From the NCBI GenBank assembly GCA_041675885.1, contig JBAYSY010000053.1, positions 1 to 18,214 of the forward strand: a DNA stretch of 18,214 bases, in the 5' to 3' direction. Position numbers and translations under genes: made by a program. Each line of letters opens with the position of its first letter. Position 1 is the stretch's first letter. Of this stretch, positions 8,370 through 15,930 are shown one piece after another. Source of the DNA: JBAYSY01 sp041675885 (lineage in GTDB: Bacteria; Pseudomonadota; Alphaproteobacteria; Rhodobacterales; Rhodobacteraceae). Below the pieces are notes generated by a model. That model worked only from the letters and a program-made list of their open reading frames with translations. It did not search any database and was not told the DNA's origin.

Positions 8370-9422
8370 ATGCCCCAAGCCGCCGACCGCCTGCGCCATG
8401 CGCCCGCCGATCACCCGAACGTGCCGCCGTCGCGCATCGGCGTGCTGCTTGCCAATCTCGGCACGCCGGACAACCACGACTACTGGTCTATGCGCCGGTA
8501 TCTGAACGAGTTCCTGTCCGACAAGCGGGTGATCGACTACCCGGCATGGAAGTGGCAGCCGCTCCTGCAACTGGTCATCCTGACCAAGCGGCCCTTCACC
8601 TCGGGCGCGAACTACAGGCTGATCTGGAACCACGACAAGGGCGAAAGCCCGCTGATGACCATCACCCGAGACCAGACCGCCGCCGTCGCCGCCGCGCTTT
8701 CCGAACGCCACGGCAACCGGGTCATGGTCGATTTCTGCATGCGCTACGGCAACCCCTCGACCGCCTCGAAGGTGCGCGAGATGGTCGAGGCCGGATGCGA
8801 GAAGATCCTGTTCTTCCCGCTTTACCCCCAATATGCGGGCGCGACCTCCGCGACCGCGAACGACCAGTTCTTCCGCGCGCTGATGCAGGAAAAGCGCCAG
8901 CCCGCGGCGCGGATCGTACCGGAATATTTCGACCGCCCGTCCTATATCGACGCGCTGGCCCGGTCGGTCGAACGTGCCTATGCGGGGCTGGAGACCCGGC
9001 CCGACGTGCTCGTCGCCTCATACCACGGGATGCCGAAACGCTACCTTGAGGAGGGCGACCCCTATCACTGCCAGTGCCAGAAAACCACGCGCCTGCTGCG
9101 CGAGCGTCTGGGCTGGGATCAGGGCAGCATCCACAGCACCTTCCAGTCGGTCTTCGGCTCCGAGGAATGGCTGAGGCCCTACACGGTCGAACACGTGGCC
9201 GAACTGGCGAAGCAGGGGGTGAAGAACATCGCCGTCGTCGCGCCCGCCTTTTCGGCCGACTGTATCGAGACGCTGGAGGAAATCCAGGGCGAGATCCGCG
9301 AGGCGTTCGAGCACGCCGGGGGCGAAAGCTTCACCTATATCCCCTGTCTCAACGACGATGCGGCCCATATCGCGGCGCTGGTCGAGGTGATCGGGGAAAA
9401 CCTTGCGGGCTGGATCGTCTGA
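8370..9422 (+). CDS. hemH: Ferrochelatase
   Basis: This enzyme inserts Fe2+ into protoporphyrin IX, the last step of protoheme synthesis, at the cytoplasmic side of the inner membrane. It has 350 residues. Recognisable blocks are GVLLANLGTPDN near residue 24, FFPLYPQYAGATSAT at 148-162, the catalytic histidine H219 in VASYHGMPKRY, and the second active-site motif SADCIETLEE with E300 and E304. YHCQCQKTTRLLRERLG matches the family. Whether it carries a [2Fe-2S] cluster, as some alphaproteobacterial ferrochelatases do, cannot be decided by eye. The ATG follows GAGGA (8361-8365) with a short spacer; an ATG at 8359 is out of frame. It ends before a strong hairpin shared with the facing gene. Confidence 0.97.
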   Translation: MPQAADRLRHAPADHPNVPPSRIGVLLANLGTPDNHDYWSMRRYLNEFLSDKRVIDYPAWKWQPLLQLVILTKRPFTSGANYRLIWNHDKGESPLMTITRDQTAAVAAALSERHGNRVMVDFCMRYGNPSTASKVREMVEAGCEKILFFPLYPQYAGATSATANDQFFRALMQEKRQPAARIVPEYFDRPSYIDALARSVERAYAGLETRPDVLVASYHGMPKRYLEEGDPYHCQCQKTTRLLRERLGWDQGSIHSTFQSVFGSEEWLRPYTVEHVAELAKQGVKNIAVVAPAFSADCIETLEEIQGEIREAFEHAGGESFTYIPCLNDDAAHIAALVEVIGENLAGWIV

Positions 9423-9448
9423 ACCCGGCCCGGCATCCGGGCAAAGGA

Positions 9449-9478
9449 AAAGGGCGCCGGAATCATCCGGCGCCCTTT
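9449..9478. terminator. Bidirectional terminator between hemH and the small protein gene
   Basis: A perfect 12-base-pair stem (9449-9460 with 9467-9478) has a 6-base loop, a GC-rich core and A/T ends. It starts 26 bases after the hemH stop and ends 21 bases after the stop of the facing small gene. U-rich bases follow on the minus strand (TTTTCCTTT) and a shorter run on the plus strand, so it can serve both genes. Confidence 0.85.
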
Positions 9479-9499
9479 CCCGTTGGCGATACCGTATGA

Positions 9500-9682
9500 T
9501 CAGTTCGCGGCAGCGGCGGCGACGAGCGCCAGCAGCAGCAGCGGAATGACGACGCCCCCGGCCGACGAAGCGGTGGTCGCTTCGATAACCGCAGGCTCGA
9601 CGATCGGTTCGGCAAGGCCGCCTGCGAACGCGCTGGTGGCAGCAGCGAGCGACAGAACGGTGACAAGCGCGATTTTTTTCAT
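9500..9682 (-). CDS. Small secreted/membrane protein, unknown function
   Basis: This 60-residue protein begins with MKKIALVTVLSLAAATSAFA, a clear Sec signal peptide with a probable cut after residue 20. A short Glu/Pro/Val-rich stretch (about 21-40) follows, then a Gly-Gly and a hydrophobic C-terminal segment VVIPLLLLALVAAAAAN. The mature form would be about 40 residues, anchored by its C-terminus. The start is the ATG behind GGAG (9689-9692) with 6-base spacing; an upstream in-frame start lacks that support. Similar short proteins seem familiar from Rhodobacteraceae, but I know of no function. It faces hemH and shares its terminator. Confidence 0.75.
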   Translation of the reverse strand: MKKIALVTVLSLAAATSAFAGGLAEPIVEPAVIEATTASSAGGVVIPLLLLALVAAAAAN

Positions 9683-9699
9683 TTCATTCTCCAGAAAAC

Positions 9700-9727
9700 G
9701 GCCACTGACCATATGCGACAGTGGGCC
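9700..9727 (-). promoter_or_regulatory. Hairpin in the upstream region of the small protein gene
   Basis: Bases 9700-9707 pair with 9719-9727, an 8-base-pair stem with one bulged G and an 11-base loop, just before the ribosome site of the small secreted protein gene. It could be an mRNA leader hairpin or an operator dyad. No clear promoter was found to tell which. Confidence 0.3.
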
Positions 9728-9812
9728 CCTGCAAGTGAATTTTCTTAAGCATTACACGGCAGGAAACACAATATCACAGTTGCGTCAAGGGCACATGACC
9801 GTGGCGAATCTG

Positions 9813-10415
9813 TCAAATCAGCAACACCTGCGTGCCCACCCGCGTCAGCGAGAACAGTTCGGCGATATGTTCGTTGAACAGGCCGATACAGCCGTTCGAC
9901 GACCGCCGCCCGATCTTGCGCGTGTCATGGGTGCCATGGATCCGGTAATAGGTCCACGAAAGATGAAGCGCATGGGTTCCCATCGGGTTGTCGGGACCGG
10001 GGCCGACGAAATCCGGCCATTCGGGGTTGCGCGCCTTCATCGCCGGGGTCGGCCGCCACGAGGGGCCTTCGACCTTGTGCACCACCGAGGTGCGGCCGCG
10101 ACGGGTGAGATCTTCCGAGATCGGCACCGAACTGGGGTAAAGCCGGTAGATGCTGCGATCCTCGGACCAGTAATGCAGCGCGCGCGAGGTAAGATCGACA
10201 AGGATCGCCCCGTTGCGGGTATTGTCGAAATAGGGTTCCCAGTTCAGGGAACGGAAGCTGGACATGTTGCGCCGCACATGCCCTTCGATCCCGGTTTCCA
10301 TCTCGGTCGTGTTCTGGAACTGGGCATGGGCAGGCAGCGCGAGACCGCCGAGCGCGGCGGCGCCCGCCCCGAGAAAGAGGCGGCGGTTCAGGCTGGTGGT
10401 TGCGTCACGCGACAT
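9813..10415 (-). CDS. Tat-exported L,D-transpeptidase (YkuD domain)
   Basis: This 200-residue enzyme probably cross-links peptidoglycan stem peptides (3-3 links) or attaches proteins to the wall in the periplasm. The N-terminus has a twin-arginine signal, NRRLFLGAGAAALGG, ending ALPAHA (cut near residue 31). The YkuD catalytic centre is Y-x-IHGTHDTRKIGRRSSNGCIGL (written here in parts: HGTHD with H160 and H163, then SSNGCIGL with nucleophile C176). The protein ends ten residues after a short final strand, with no extra domain. A GGAGG ribosome site lies 11 bases before the ATG. It resembles the ErfK/YbiS/YcfS/YnhG family in core motif. Transcription diverges from the CAP-domain gene. Confidence 0.92.
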   Translation of the reverse strand: MSRDATTSLNRRLFLGAGAAALGGLALPAHAQFQNTTEMETGIEGHVRRNMSSFRSLNWEPYFDNTRNGAILVDLTSRALHYWSEDRSIYRLYPSSVPISEDLTRRGRTSVVHKVEGPSWRPTPAMKARNPEWPDFVGPGPDNPMGTHALHLSWTYYRIHGTHDTRKIGRRSSNGCIGLFNEHIAELFSLTRVGTQVLLI

Positions 10416-10694
10416 CTTCGGAAAACCTCCGGCTGTGATCGTGCAGGCGAAATACTCCCCATGTTAGCCCCCCAACGGCAGGGAGTGCAAATCAAACGGG
10501 CGTCAATCGGGGGTCCGGGCGGATTTCCGGCGGCATGACCGCAAGGCATTCCTTCCGCGCCGGGTGTGGCGATCGTGCGGATGGGCAGGTCCGCAACACA
10601 TGCGGGTTTGACGAAAAGTTCATGGCCGCTTGCGTTTGAACCCGGGGCGGGCTTGTTGTAAGCGGGTCCGACCGGAAACAGTCTGGGTGATGAA
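10416..10694. other. Divergent intergenic region between L,D-transpeptidase and CAP genes
   Basis: These 279 bases should hold two divergent promoters. On the plus strand TTGAAC (10636-10641) lies about 15 bases before TGTAAG (10657-10662), a weak candidate for the CAP gene. TTGACG at 10608-10613 has no good -10. No small frame, RNA gene or strong hairpin was recognised. Confidence 0.3.
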
Positions 10695-11234
10695 ATGAGA
10701 CGATCTTCCGTTGCGGCCCTTCTGGTGGGTGTTCTGGCGCTGGCGGCCTGCGAACAGCATATGCCGGTGCAGTACGGTCCCGATGGTCGGCCGTTGCCGC
10801 AGCTCTATTCGATCAATTCGTCCCAGACCGGGCGGATCCAGCTTCGGATGCTCGATTCCGTCAATACCCTGCGTCAGGCAAGCGGCGCTGCGCCGCTGCA
10901 ACTGAACGCGCAGCTCAATGCCGCCGCCGCCACCCATGCGCGCGACATGTCGGTGCAGAACCGGCCGTGGCATTTCGGTTCGGACGGGTCGTCGCCGCTC
11001 GACCGGGTGCAGCGGGCCGGTTATCCGGGCACGATGCTGGGCGAGCTGATCTCCGAGACCTACGAGACCGAGCTTGAAACCCTGGGCGCCTGGATGGAAG
11101 ACCCGAACACCCGCGCCGTGCTGCTTGCCCCCGAGGCGCGCGACATGGGCTTCAACTTCCATCAGGATCCGAACGGCAAGATCTGGTGGACGCTGGTGAC
11201 GGGCGGCGGCAGCCGCCTTGTCGCCGGGCTTTAA
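10695..11234 (+). CDS. CAP-domain (SCP/PR1-like) lipoprotein
   Basis: This 179-residue protein has a lipoprotein signal peptide with lipobox LAAC (lipidated Cys at residue 19), so it should be anchored in the cell envelope. The rest is a CAP domain: LDSVNTLRQASGAAPLQ, ATHARDM with H81, a WHFGSDGSSPLDRVQRAGY block with H93, GELI, and W-x-x-D-x-x-TR-x-x-LL with ARDMGF near the end. Bacterial CAP proteins (YkwD type) are extracytoplasmic and of largely unsettled function; some are linked to sporulation or stress. The start is the ATG at 10695; an overlapping ATG five bases earlier hits a stop at once. A strong terminator follows. Its neighbours on both sides are L,D-transpeptidases. Confidence 0.9.
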   Translation: MRRSSVAALLVGVLALAACEQHMPVQYGPDGRPLPQLYSINSSQTGRIQLRMLDSVNTLRQASGAAPLQLNAQLNAAAATHARDMSVQNRPWHFGSDGSSPLDRVQRAGYPGTMLGELISETYETELETLGAWMEDPNTRAVLLAPEARDMGFNFHQDPNGKIWWTLVTGGGSRLVAGL

Positions 11235-11244
11235 GGCAATTTCA

Positions 11245-11266
11245 GAAAAAGCCGACAGGCTTTTTC
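11245..11266 (+). terminator. Rho-independent terminator of the CAP gene
   Basis: A 9-base-pair stem (11245-11253 with 11258-11266) closes on the tetraloop GACA, and its 3' arm contains five T. It starts 10 bases past the CAP stop codon. Confidence 0.85.
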
Positions 11267-11300
11267 GGTTCGAAGGTGCGATATCTGCTGGCCGTGTCGG

Positions 11301-11320
11301 GGGGGCGTCCGGGCGCCCCC
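11301..11320. terminator. GC-rich hairpin, possible terminator of the facing L,D-transpeptidase
   Basis: Bases 11301-11307 pair with 11314-11320 (7 base pairs, all G/C) around a 6-base loop. It lies 20 bases past the stop of the minus-strand L,D-transpeptidase. There is no U-tract, so termination is uncertain. Confidence 0.35.
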
Positions 11321-11340
11321 TTCGCCGCCGGGTCATCCTT

Positions 11341-11856
11341 TCAGGCGAAGATGGCGATCATCGTGCCGTCCCTGACCATCGCATAGATGTCTTCCATCTC
11401 GGGGTCGGTGACGGCGATGCAGCCATCCGTCCAGTCCGGCCCCCTGTGGTGGTTGAGCTGCCGATAGCCGTTCTCGCCGTGGATGAAGATGTCCCCGCCG
11501 GGCTTGCGGCCCGCCGCCTGCGCCACCGCGATGTCCTGCGTATTCGGGTAGGAGATGCCGACCGACAGGTGGAACCGGCTGTCCGGGTTGCGCCGGTCGA
11601 TGAGGTAGGCGCCTTCCGGGGTGCGTCCGTCGCCCTCGAACCGCTTGTGGCCGAGCGGATCGAACCCCAGTGCGATATCGAATTTGCGCAAGACCCGCCG
11701 TTCGTGCAGCAGATACATGCGGCGATCCGCCTTGTGGACCTCGACCCGGGTTACCTCAGGCCCGTCGTATCGTCTGAATTTTGATGGCGCCCCGCAGGCC
11801 GCAAGCCCCGCCAGTGCCGTTGCCGTCAGCATGAAGTGCCGTCTGCCCGTCCGCAT
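11341..11856 (-). CDS. Lipoprotein-type L,D-transpeptidase (YkuD domain)
   Basis: This second YkuD enzyme of the window has 171 residues. The N-terminus, MRTGRRHFMLTATALAGLAAC, combines an RR pair with a lipobox (LAAC, Cys at residue 21; given here as two parts, RRHFML and LAGLAAC), so it is probably a lipoprotein, perhaps Tat-exported. The domain shows LGFDPLGHKRFEGDGRTPEG, SYPN, IFIHG with H126, and DWTDGCIAVTDPEMEDIY with nucleophile C146. This matches the short YkuD proteins of the ErfK/YafK branch, which lack LysM domains. The start at 11856 is chosen because the signal begins there. The frame extends upstream to a TTG at 11910, but that would bury the signal peptide and overlaps a possible promoter. 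Confidence 0.9.
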   Translation of the reverse strand: MRTGRRHFMLTATALAGLAACGAPSKFRRYDGPEVTRVEVHKADRRMYLLHERRVLRKFDIALGFDPLGHKRFEGDGRTPEGAYLIDRRNPDSRFHLSVGISYPNTQDIAVAQAAGRKPGGDIFIHGENGYRQLNHHRGPDWTDGCIAVTDPEMEDIYAMVRDGTMIAIFA

Positions 11857-11909
11857 CTTTGCCACTGCCCCAGTCTTGTCGTTGTTCTTGGCATATTGTT
11901 TTGCGGGCA

Positions 11910-11938
11910 AGCATACACGATCCCGCAGCGCCGGAAAA
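11910..11938 (-). promoter_or_regulatory. Weak candidate promoter of the lipoprotein L,D-transpeptidase
   Basis: On the minus strand, TATGCT (11910-11915) is preceded by TG in extended -10 position and by a poor -35 (TTTTCC) 17 bases upstream. Transcription would start near 11903 and give a leader of about 47 bases before the ATG at 11856. Confidence 0.25.
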
Positions 11939-12033
11939 GCGGCTGTCGAAGGGTGAAAGCTGCGGCGAAACGGCCGTTTGCCCCTTGCCCGGAACCTTTC
12001 CCATGCCCTCTGTTTCGCCCTTTGGCAAGCGCC

Positions 12034-12043
12034 GGGGGGGGGG
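12034..12043. repeat. Homopolymeric tract of ten G
   Basis: Ten consecutive G lie in the gap between the channel gene stop and the L,D-transpeptidase start. Such tracts slip in replication and are also a common sequencing error site. It is outside any supported gene. Confidence 0.8.
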
Positions 12044-12072
12044 CGTCACACCGGCTCACCGGCCCGCCACAG

Positions 12073-12849
12073 TCAGCCCCGGTCGTGCTCGCCCATCCGC
12101 CGCTCGATCGCTTCCAGCCGTTGCAGCACCTCCTCGCGGTAGGCGTCGGTCGCGGCGTTGGTTTCCTCGGCATGGGCCTCCTGCATCGAGTTGACGATCA
12201 GGCCGACGATCAGGTTGACCACCGCGAAGGTCGTGACCATGACGAAGGGCAGGAAGAACGCCCAGGCGTGGGGATAGACCTCCATCACCGGGCGCACGGT
12301 GCCGGAAATCCAGCTGTCCAGCGTCATCACCTGGAACAGGGTGAACCCCGACCGGCCCAGCGTGCCGAACCATTCGGGAAAGCTCTCGCCGAACAGCTTG
12401 GTCGCCATCACGGCGCTGATGTAGAAGATCATCCCCATCAGCAGGAAGACCGAGCCCATCCCGGGCAGCGCCCGCAGGAAGCCCTCGACCACCCGCCGCA
12501 GGCTCGGCGTGACCGAGACCACCCGCAAGAGTCGCAGGATGCGCAGCGCCCGCAGAACGGAAAACCCCTGCGCCCCGGGCACCAGCGCGATGCCGACGAT
12601 CAGGAAATCGAACACGTTCCAGCCCGAGCGGAAGAATCCCCAGCGGAAGGCCACCAGCTTGAGCCCGATCTCGATCACGAAGATTGACAGGCAGATCCGG
12701 TCGAGCGTGGCGATCACCGGCCCCGCCGCGCCCATGATGCCGGCCGATGTCTCCATCCCCAGCAGCACGGCGTTGAACAGGATCACCCAGATGATGCCGC
12801 CCCGTACCCTTGGCGATTCGACGAAAGCGGCCAGCCTCTCGCGCGTCAT
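12073..12849 (-). CDS. Single-domain voltage-gated cation channel (NaChBac/BacNav family)
   Basis: This 258-residue inner-membrane protein has six membrane segments and should form a tetramer. S1 is at about 17-33 and S2 at about 47-65 with acidic E60. S3 holds WNVFDFLIVGIALV. The S4 voltage sensor has arginines every third residue (R100, R103, R106, R109) in VLRALRILRLLRVVSV, followed by the S4-S5 linker SLRRVVEGFLRALPGM. The pore carries the filter T176-L-D-S-W-I-S182, where known sodium channels of the family have TLESW. S6 is AVVNLIVGLIVNSMQEA, and a C-terminal coiled coil (about 224-256) follows. The ATG follows GGGAGG; upstream extension of the frame lies inside the methyltransferase gene. 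It is the last gene of its operon, 16 bases after the methyltransferase stop. Ion selectivity is not certain. Confidence 0.93.
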   Translation of the reverse strand: MTRERLAAFVESPRVRGGIIWVILFNAVLLGMETSAGIMGAAGPVIATLDRICLSIFVIEIGLKLVAFRWGFFRSGWNVFDFLIVGIALVPGAQGFSVLRALRILRLLRVVSVTPSLRRVVEGFLRALPGMGSVFLLMGMIFYISAVMATKLFGESFPEWFGTLGRSGFTLFQVMTLDSWISGTVRPVMEVYPHAWAFFLPFVMVTTFAVVNLIVGLIVNSMQEAHAEETNAATDAYREEVLQRLEAIERRMGEHDRG

Positions 12850-12865
12850 GCGGTCCCTCCCCGGT

Positions 12866-14089
12866 TCAGGGCGCGATATGCGGCAAGGAAAAGCGCGCCG
12901 CAAGCTCCACATGGGTGGACCAGCGGAATTGATCGACCACCTGTATGCGGTCGATCCGGTATCCGGCACTGATCAGGATTTCCGCATCGCGCGCGAAGGT
13001 GACCGGGTTGCAGGAGACGGCGGCGATCACCGGCACCCGCGCTTCGGCCAGTGCGCGGGTCTGGGCCTCGGCCCCGGCGCGGGGCGGGTCGATCACCGCG
13101 ACGTCGAAGCGGCGCAGCTCGTCGGGGGTAAGCGGGTTGCGGAACAGGTCGCGGGTCTCGGCAGTCACCTTCTTCAGCCCCTGCGCCCGCCGCCAGCCCG
13201 CCAGCAGCGCCGCGACCGGCGCCGCCTCACCCTCCACCGCATGGACCTCGGCCCGCGCGGCAAGCGGCAGGGCGAAGGTGCCCGAGCCCGCGAACAGATC
13301 GACGATGCGCCGCGCATCGCCCACCGCTTCGGTGACGGCGGCAAGCAACGCCGCCTCGCCTTGTTCCGTGGCTTGCAGGAAACCGCCGGGCGGCAATTCG
13401 ACCCGCGCCGGGCCGAACGCCACCAGCGGCGCGGCGCGTTGCGCCACCGGCTCGCCCTCCCATGTCAGCCGGGCGAACCCCTGCGTCTCGGCCAGCGCGG
13501 CAAGGTCTTGCCGCATGTCCGCCGTCAGTTCGCGCCCGCCGGTGACCGCCAGATCCGGCCCGGTCAGGCTGCGGGTTACGGTCAGCGCCAGTTCCCCCTT
13601 GCGCGAGGCGCCGATGCGGGTGATCCCGGCCAGCCCCGGCAGGGTGGCCATCAGATCGGGATGCAGCAGCAGGCAGCCCGGCACCGGCACCACCTGCGCC
13701 GAGCCGCGCATGTGGAAGCCGACCATCGGCCCCGCCTTGCCGCGCCGCCCGGCCAGCACCGCGCGCCGCCGCGACCGGGACGGCGAGGTGACCGGTGGCC
13801 CGACCTCCGCCACGATCCCGCGCCCGGCAAGCGCGCTTTCCACCGCCCCGCGCTTCCAGCCCGCGACGAAGGAATCCGAGGCATGTTGCAGTGCGCAACC
13901 GCCGCAGGCGCGGGCGTGGGGGCAGGGCGGGCGCACCCGGTCGGGCGAGGGCGTGACGATGCGCGGGGCCTCCATGCGGTCGCCCGTGATCTCGCCCTCC
14001 ACCACCTCGCCGGGCAGGGTGCCGGGCACGAAGATCCCTTTAGCGATACCGTCGCCCCGGTGGCCCAGCCGCTCGACGGTCAGCCTCAT
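12866..14089 (-). CDS. 23S rRNA (uracil-5-)-methyltransferase, RlmD/TrmA family
   Basis: This 407-residue class I SAM-dependent RNA methyltransferase makes m5U. An N-terminal TRAM-like RNA-binding region covers about 1-50. A four-cysteine [4Fe-4S] site follows (C56, C62, C65 in CPHARACGGCALQH, and probably C139). The SAM-binding motif is VDLFAGSGTFALPL at 263-276, DPPRAG is at 334-339, the catalytic cysteine is C360 in VSCNPVTFARD, and the general base is E395 in HVELAARF. The iron-sulfur cluster favours an rRNA enzyme (RlmC/RlmD) over tRNA-specific TrmA. The start codon overlaps the ABC transporter stop (ATGA), so the gene is translated from that operon. At 407 residues it is slightly shorter than E. 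coli RlmD. Confidence 0.92.
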   Translation of the reverse strand: MRLTVERLGHRGDGIAKGIFVPGTLPGEVVEGEITGDRMEAPRIVTPSPDRVRPPCPHARACGGCALQHASDSFVAGWKRGAVESALAGRGIVAEVGPPVTSPSRSRRRAVLAGRRGKAGPMVGFHMRGSAQVVPVPGCLLLHPDLMATLPGLAGITRIGASRKGELALTVTRSLTGPDLAVTGGRELTADMRQDLAALAETQGFARLTWEGEPVAQRAAPLVAFGPARVELPPGGFLQATEQGEAALLAAVTEAVGDARRIVDLFAGSGTFALPLAARAEVHAVEGEAAPVAALLAGWRRAQGLKKVTAETRDLFRNPLTPDELRRFDVAVIDPPRAGAEAQTRALAEARVPVIAAVSCNPVTFARDAEILISAGYRIDRIQVVDQFRWSTHVELAARFSLPHIAP

Positions 14090-15930
14090 TCCGCCGCCTC
14101 ACCGGGGGGATCGACGCCGATGAACCCGCCCGACTGCCGGTTCCAGTAGCGCGCATAAAGGCCGTGCCGCGCCAGCAACTCGTCATGGCTGCCCTGTTCG
14201 ACGATCCGGCCCGCGTCCAGCACGATGATCCGGTCCATCGCGGCGATGGTCGAAAGCCGGTGGGCGATGGCCAGAACGGTCTTGCCCTGCATCGCCCGTT
14301 CCAGCGCCTGCTGGATGCTGGCCTCCACCTCGGAATCCAGCGCGCTGGTGGCCTCGTCCAGCACCAGGATCGGCGCGTCCTTGAGGAAGGCCCGCGCCAG
14401 CGCGATCCGCTGCCGCTGGCCGCCGGACAGTTTCACCCCGCGCTCGCCCAGATGGGCGTCATAGCCGCGCCGCCCCTTGTGATCGATCATCTCCATGATG
14501 AAATCATGCGCCTCGGCGGCCTGTGCCGCCGCCACCATCTCGGCCTCGGTCGCGTCCGGGCGGCCGTAAAGGATATTGTCCCGGGCCGAGCGGTTGAACA
14601 TCGCGGTTTCCTGCGTGACCATGCCGATCTGGTGGCGCAGGCTTTCCTGCGTGACCCCGCGCAGGTCGTGCCCGTCGATGCGCACCGTGCCCTTCTCGCT
14701 GTCGTAAAGCCGCAGCAGCAGCGCCACCAGCGTCGATTTCCCCGCGCCCGAGGCGCCGACGATGCCCAGTTTGTCGCCCGGGGCGATGGTCAGGTCGATG
14801 TCGCGCACCCCGCTCGTGCCGCCGCCATAGGCGAAGGACACCCTGTCGAAGGCGATCTCGCCGCGCACCCGGCCCAGCGCCACTGCGCCCGGCGCGTCGG
14901 TCAGTTCATGCGGTGGCGTCAGCGTGCGCATCCCGTCCTCGATCTCGCCCACGTTGGCATAGACGCCCATCAGCGCGAAACTGACCCAGCCGGTCATCTG
15001 CGCGATGCGGATCGCGATCGCGCCCGCCGCCACGATATCCCCCGCCGTGGCGATCCCGTCCCGCCAGAGCCAGAGCGTGCCGCCGATCAGCAAGACCGGC
15101 AGCAGCCCGGCCGTGGTCATCAGCGCCAGCCGGAACCATGCCGAGATCACGCCGAACTCCAGCGCCCGCTCGCGATAAAGCCCCATGGAGTTCAGCGCGG
15201 CGCGGTCCTCGTGCTCGGCATGGGCGAACAGCTTGACCGTCTTGATATTGGTGATGGTATCGACCACCTGCCCCGAAACCATCGCCCGCGCCGCCGCCCG
15301 CGCCGCCGAGGTGCTGCGCACCCGTGGCAGGAAGAACCGGATCAGAACCAGATAACCGGCGAACCAGACCGCCAGCGCCAGCGCCACCCTTGTGTCGATC
15401 GCCAGCAGGAACAGCGCCGAGCCGACGATCGAGGCGACGGCGAAGGCCACCACGTTGATCACCTCGACCGTCACATCGGTCAGCGCCCGCGCCGTCTGGA
15501 TCTGTTTCTGCGCAATCCGCCCGGCGAAATCGTTGTCGAAGAAGGTGACCGCCTGTCCCATGGTCCAGCGATGCAGCCGCGACAGCACCAAGGGCATCAG
15601 GTTCGGCCCGATCATCACCGAGTTCGCCGCCGAAGACGCCGCGAAGACCAGCGGCCGCGCCACAAGGAAAAAGGCCGCGAACAGGGCCAGCAACGGCCAG
15701 TGTTCGGCCAGGAACCGCTCGGCCGCGGTCTCGACCGTGGCGTCGATCACCATGCCGAGGATCAGCGCCGACAGCACCTCGAGCGTGCCCGCAAGAACCG
15801 AGAGCACCGTGCCCAGCACCAGCGCCGGCCAGGCGCCGCGCAGCCCCCACAGGCAAAAGGCGCCCAGTTGCTGCGGCGGTGGCCCGTCGGCGGGGCGGAA
15901 GGCGTCGATCATGTCGCCGATCCGGGTCAT
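14086..15930 (-). CDS. ABC transporter, fused permease and ATPase (exporter half-transporter)
   Basis: This 614-residue inner-membrane protein probably works as a homodimer exporting a lipid, peptide or drug-like substrate. The transmembrane domain (about 30-325, six segments) is followed by the nucleotide-binding domain. Walker A is GASGAGKST at 392-400, the Q-loop is MVTQE near 438, the signature is LSGGQRQRIALARA from 501, Walker B is ILVLDEATSALD at 521-532 and the switch histidine is H557 in AIAHRLST. Sequence around FFDNDFAGRIAQKQ resembles MsbA/MDR-type exporters, but the substrate cannot be named. The ATG at 15930 has a GGAGG ribosome site 7 bases upstream; the GTG eight codons earlier would contain that site. 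It is first in the operon with the RNA methyltransferase and the channel. Confidence 0.93.
   Translation of the reverse strand: MTRIGDMIDAFRPADGPPPQQLGAFCLWGLRGAWPALVLGTVLSVLAGTLEVLSALILGMVIDATVETAAERFLAEHWPLLALFAAFFLVARPLVFAASSAANSVMIGPNLMPLVLSRLHRWTMGQAVTFFDNDFAGRIAQKQIQTARALTDVTVEVINVVAFAVASIVGSALFLLAIDTRVALALAVWFAGYLVLIRFFLPRVRSTSAARAAARAMVSGQVVDTITNIKTVKLFAHAEHEDRAALNSMGLYRERALEFGVISAWFRLALMTTAGLLPVLLIGGTLWLWRDGIATAGDIVAAGAIAIRIAQMTGWVSFALMGVYANVGEIEDGMRTLTPPHELTDAPGAVALGRVRGEIAFDRVSFAYGGGTSGVRDIDLTIAPGDKLGIVGASGAGKSTLVALLLRLYDSEKGTVRIDGHDLRGVTQESLRHQIGMVTQETAMFNRSARDNILYGRPDATEAEMVAAAQAAEAHDFIMEMIDHKGRRGYDAHLGERGVKLSGGQRQRIALARAFLKDAPILVLDEATSALDSEVEASIQQALERAMQGKTVLAIAHRLSTIAAMDRIIVLDAGRIVEQGSHDELLARHGLYARYWNRQSGGFIGVDPPGEAAE

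Noticed and set aside
10447..10460. Second copy of the dispersed repeat seen at 6629-6664
   Set aside because: Only GAAATACTCCC is shared and the GC-rich hairpin half is missing, so chance similarity is likely.
11857..11910. TTG start extending the lipoprotein L,D-transpeptidase by 18 residues
   Set aside because: It would put a charged stretch before the signal peptide, lacks a good ribosome site and overlaps a possible promoter.
12509..14149. A 546-codon plus-strand open frame across the channel and methyltransferase genes
   Set aside because: It runs antisense to two well-supported genes and lacks any domain; the composition is that of a shadow frame.
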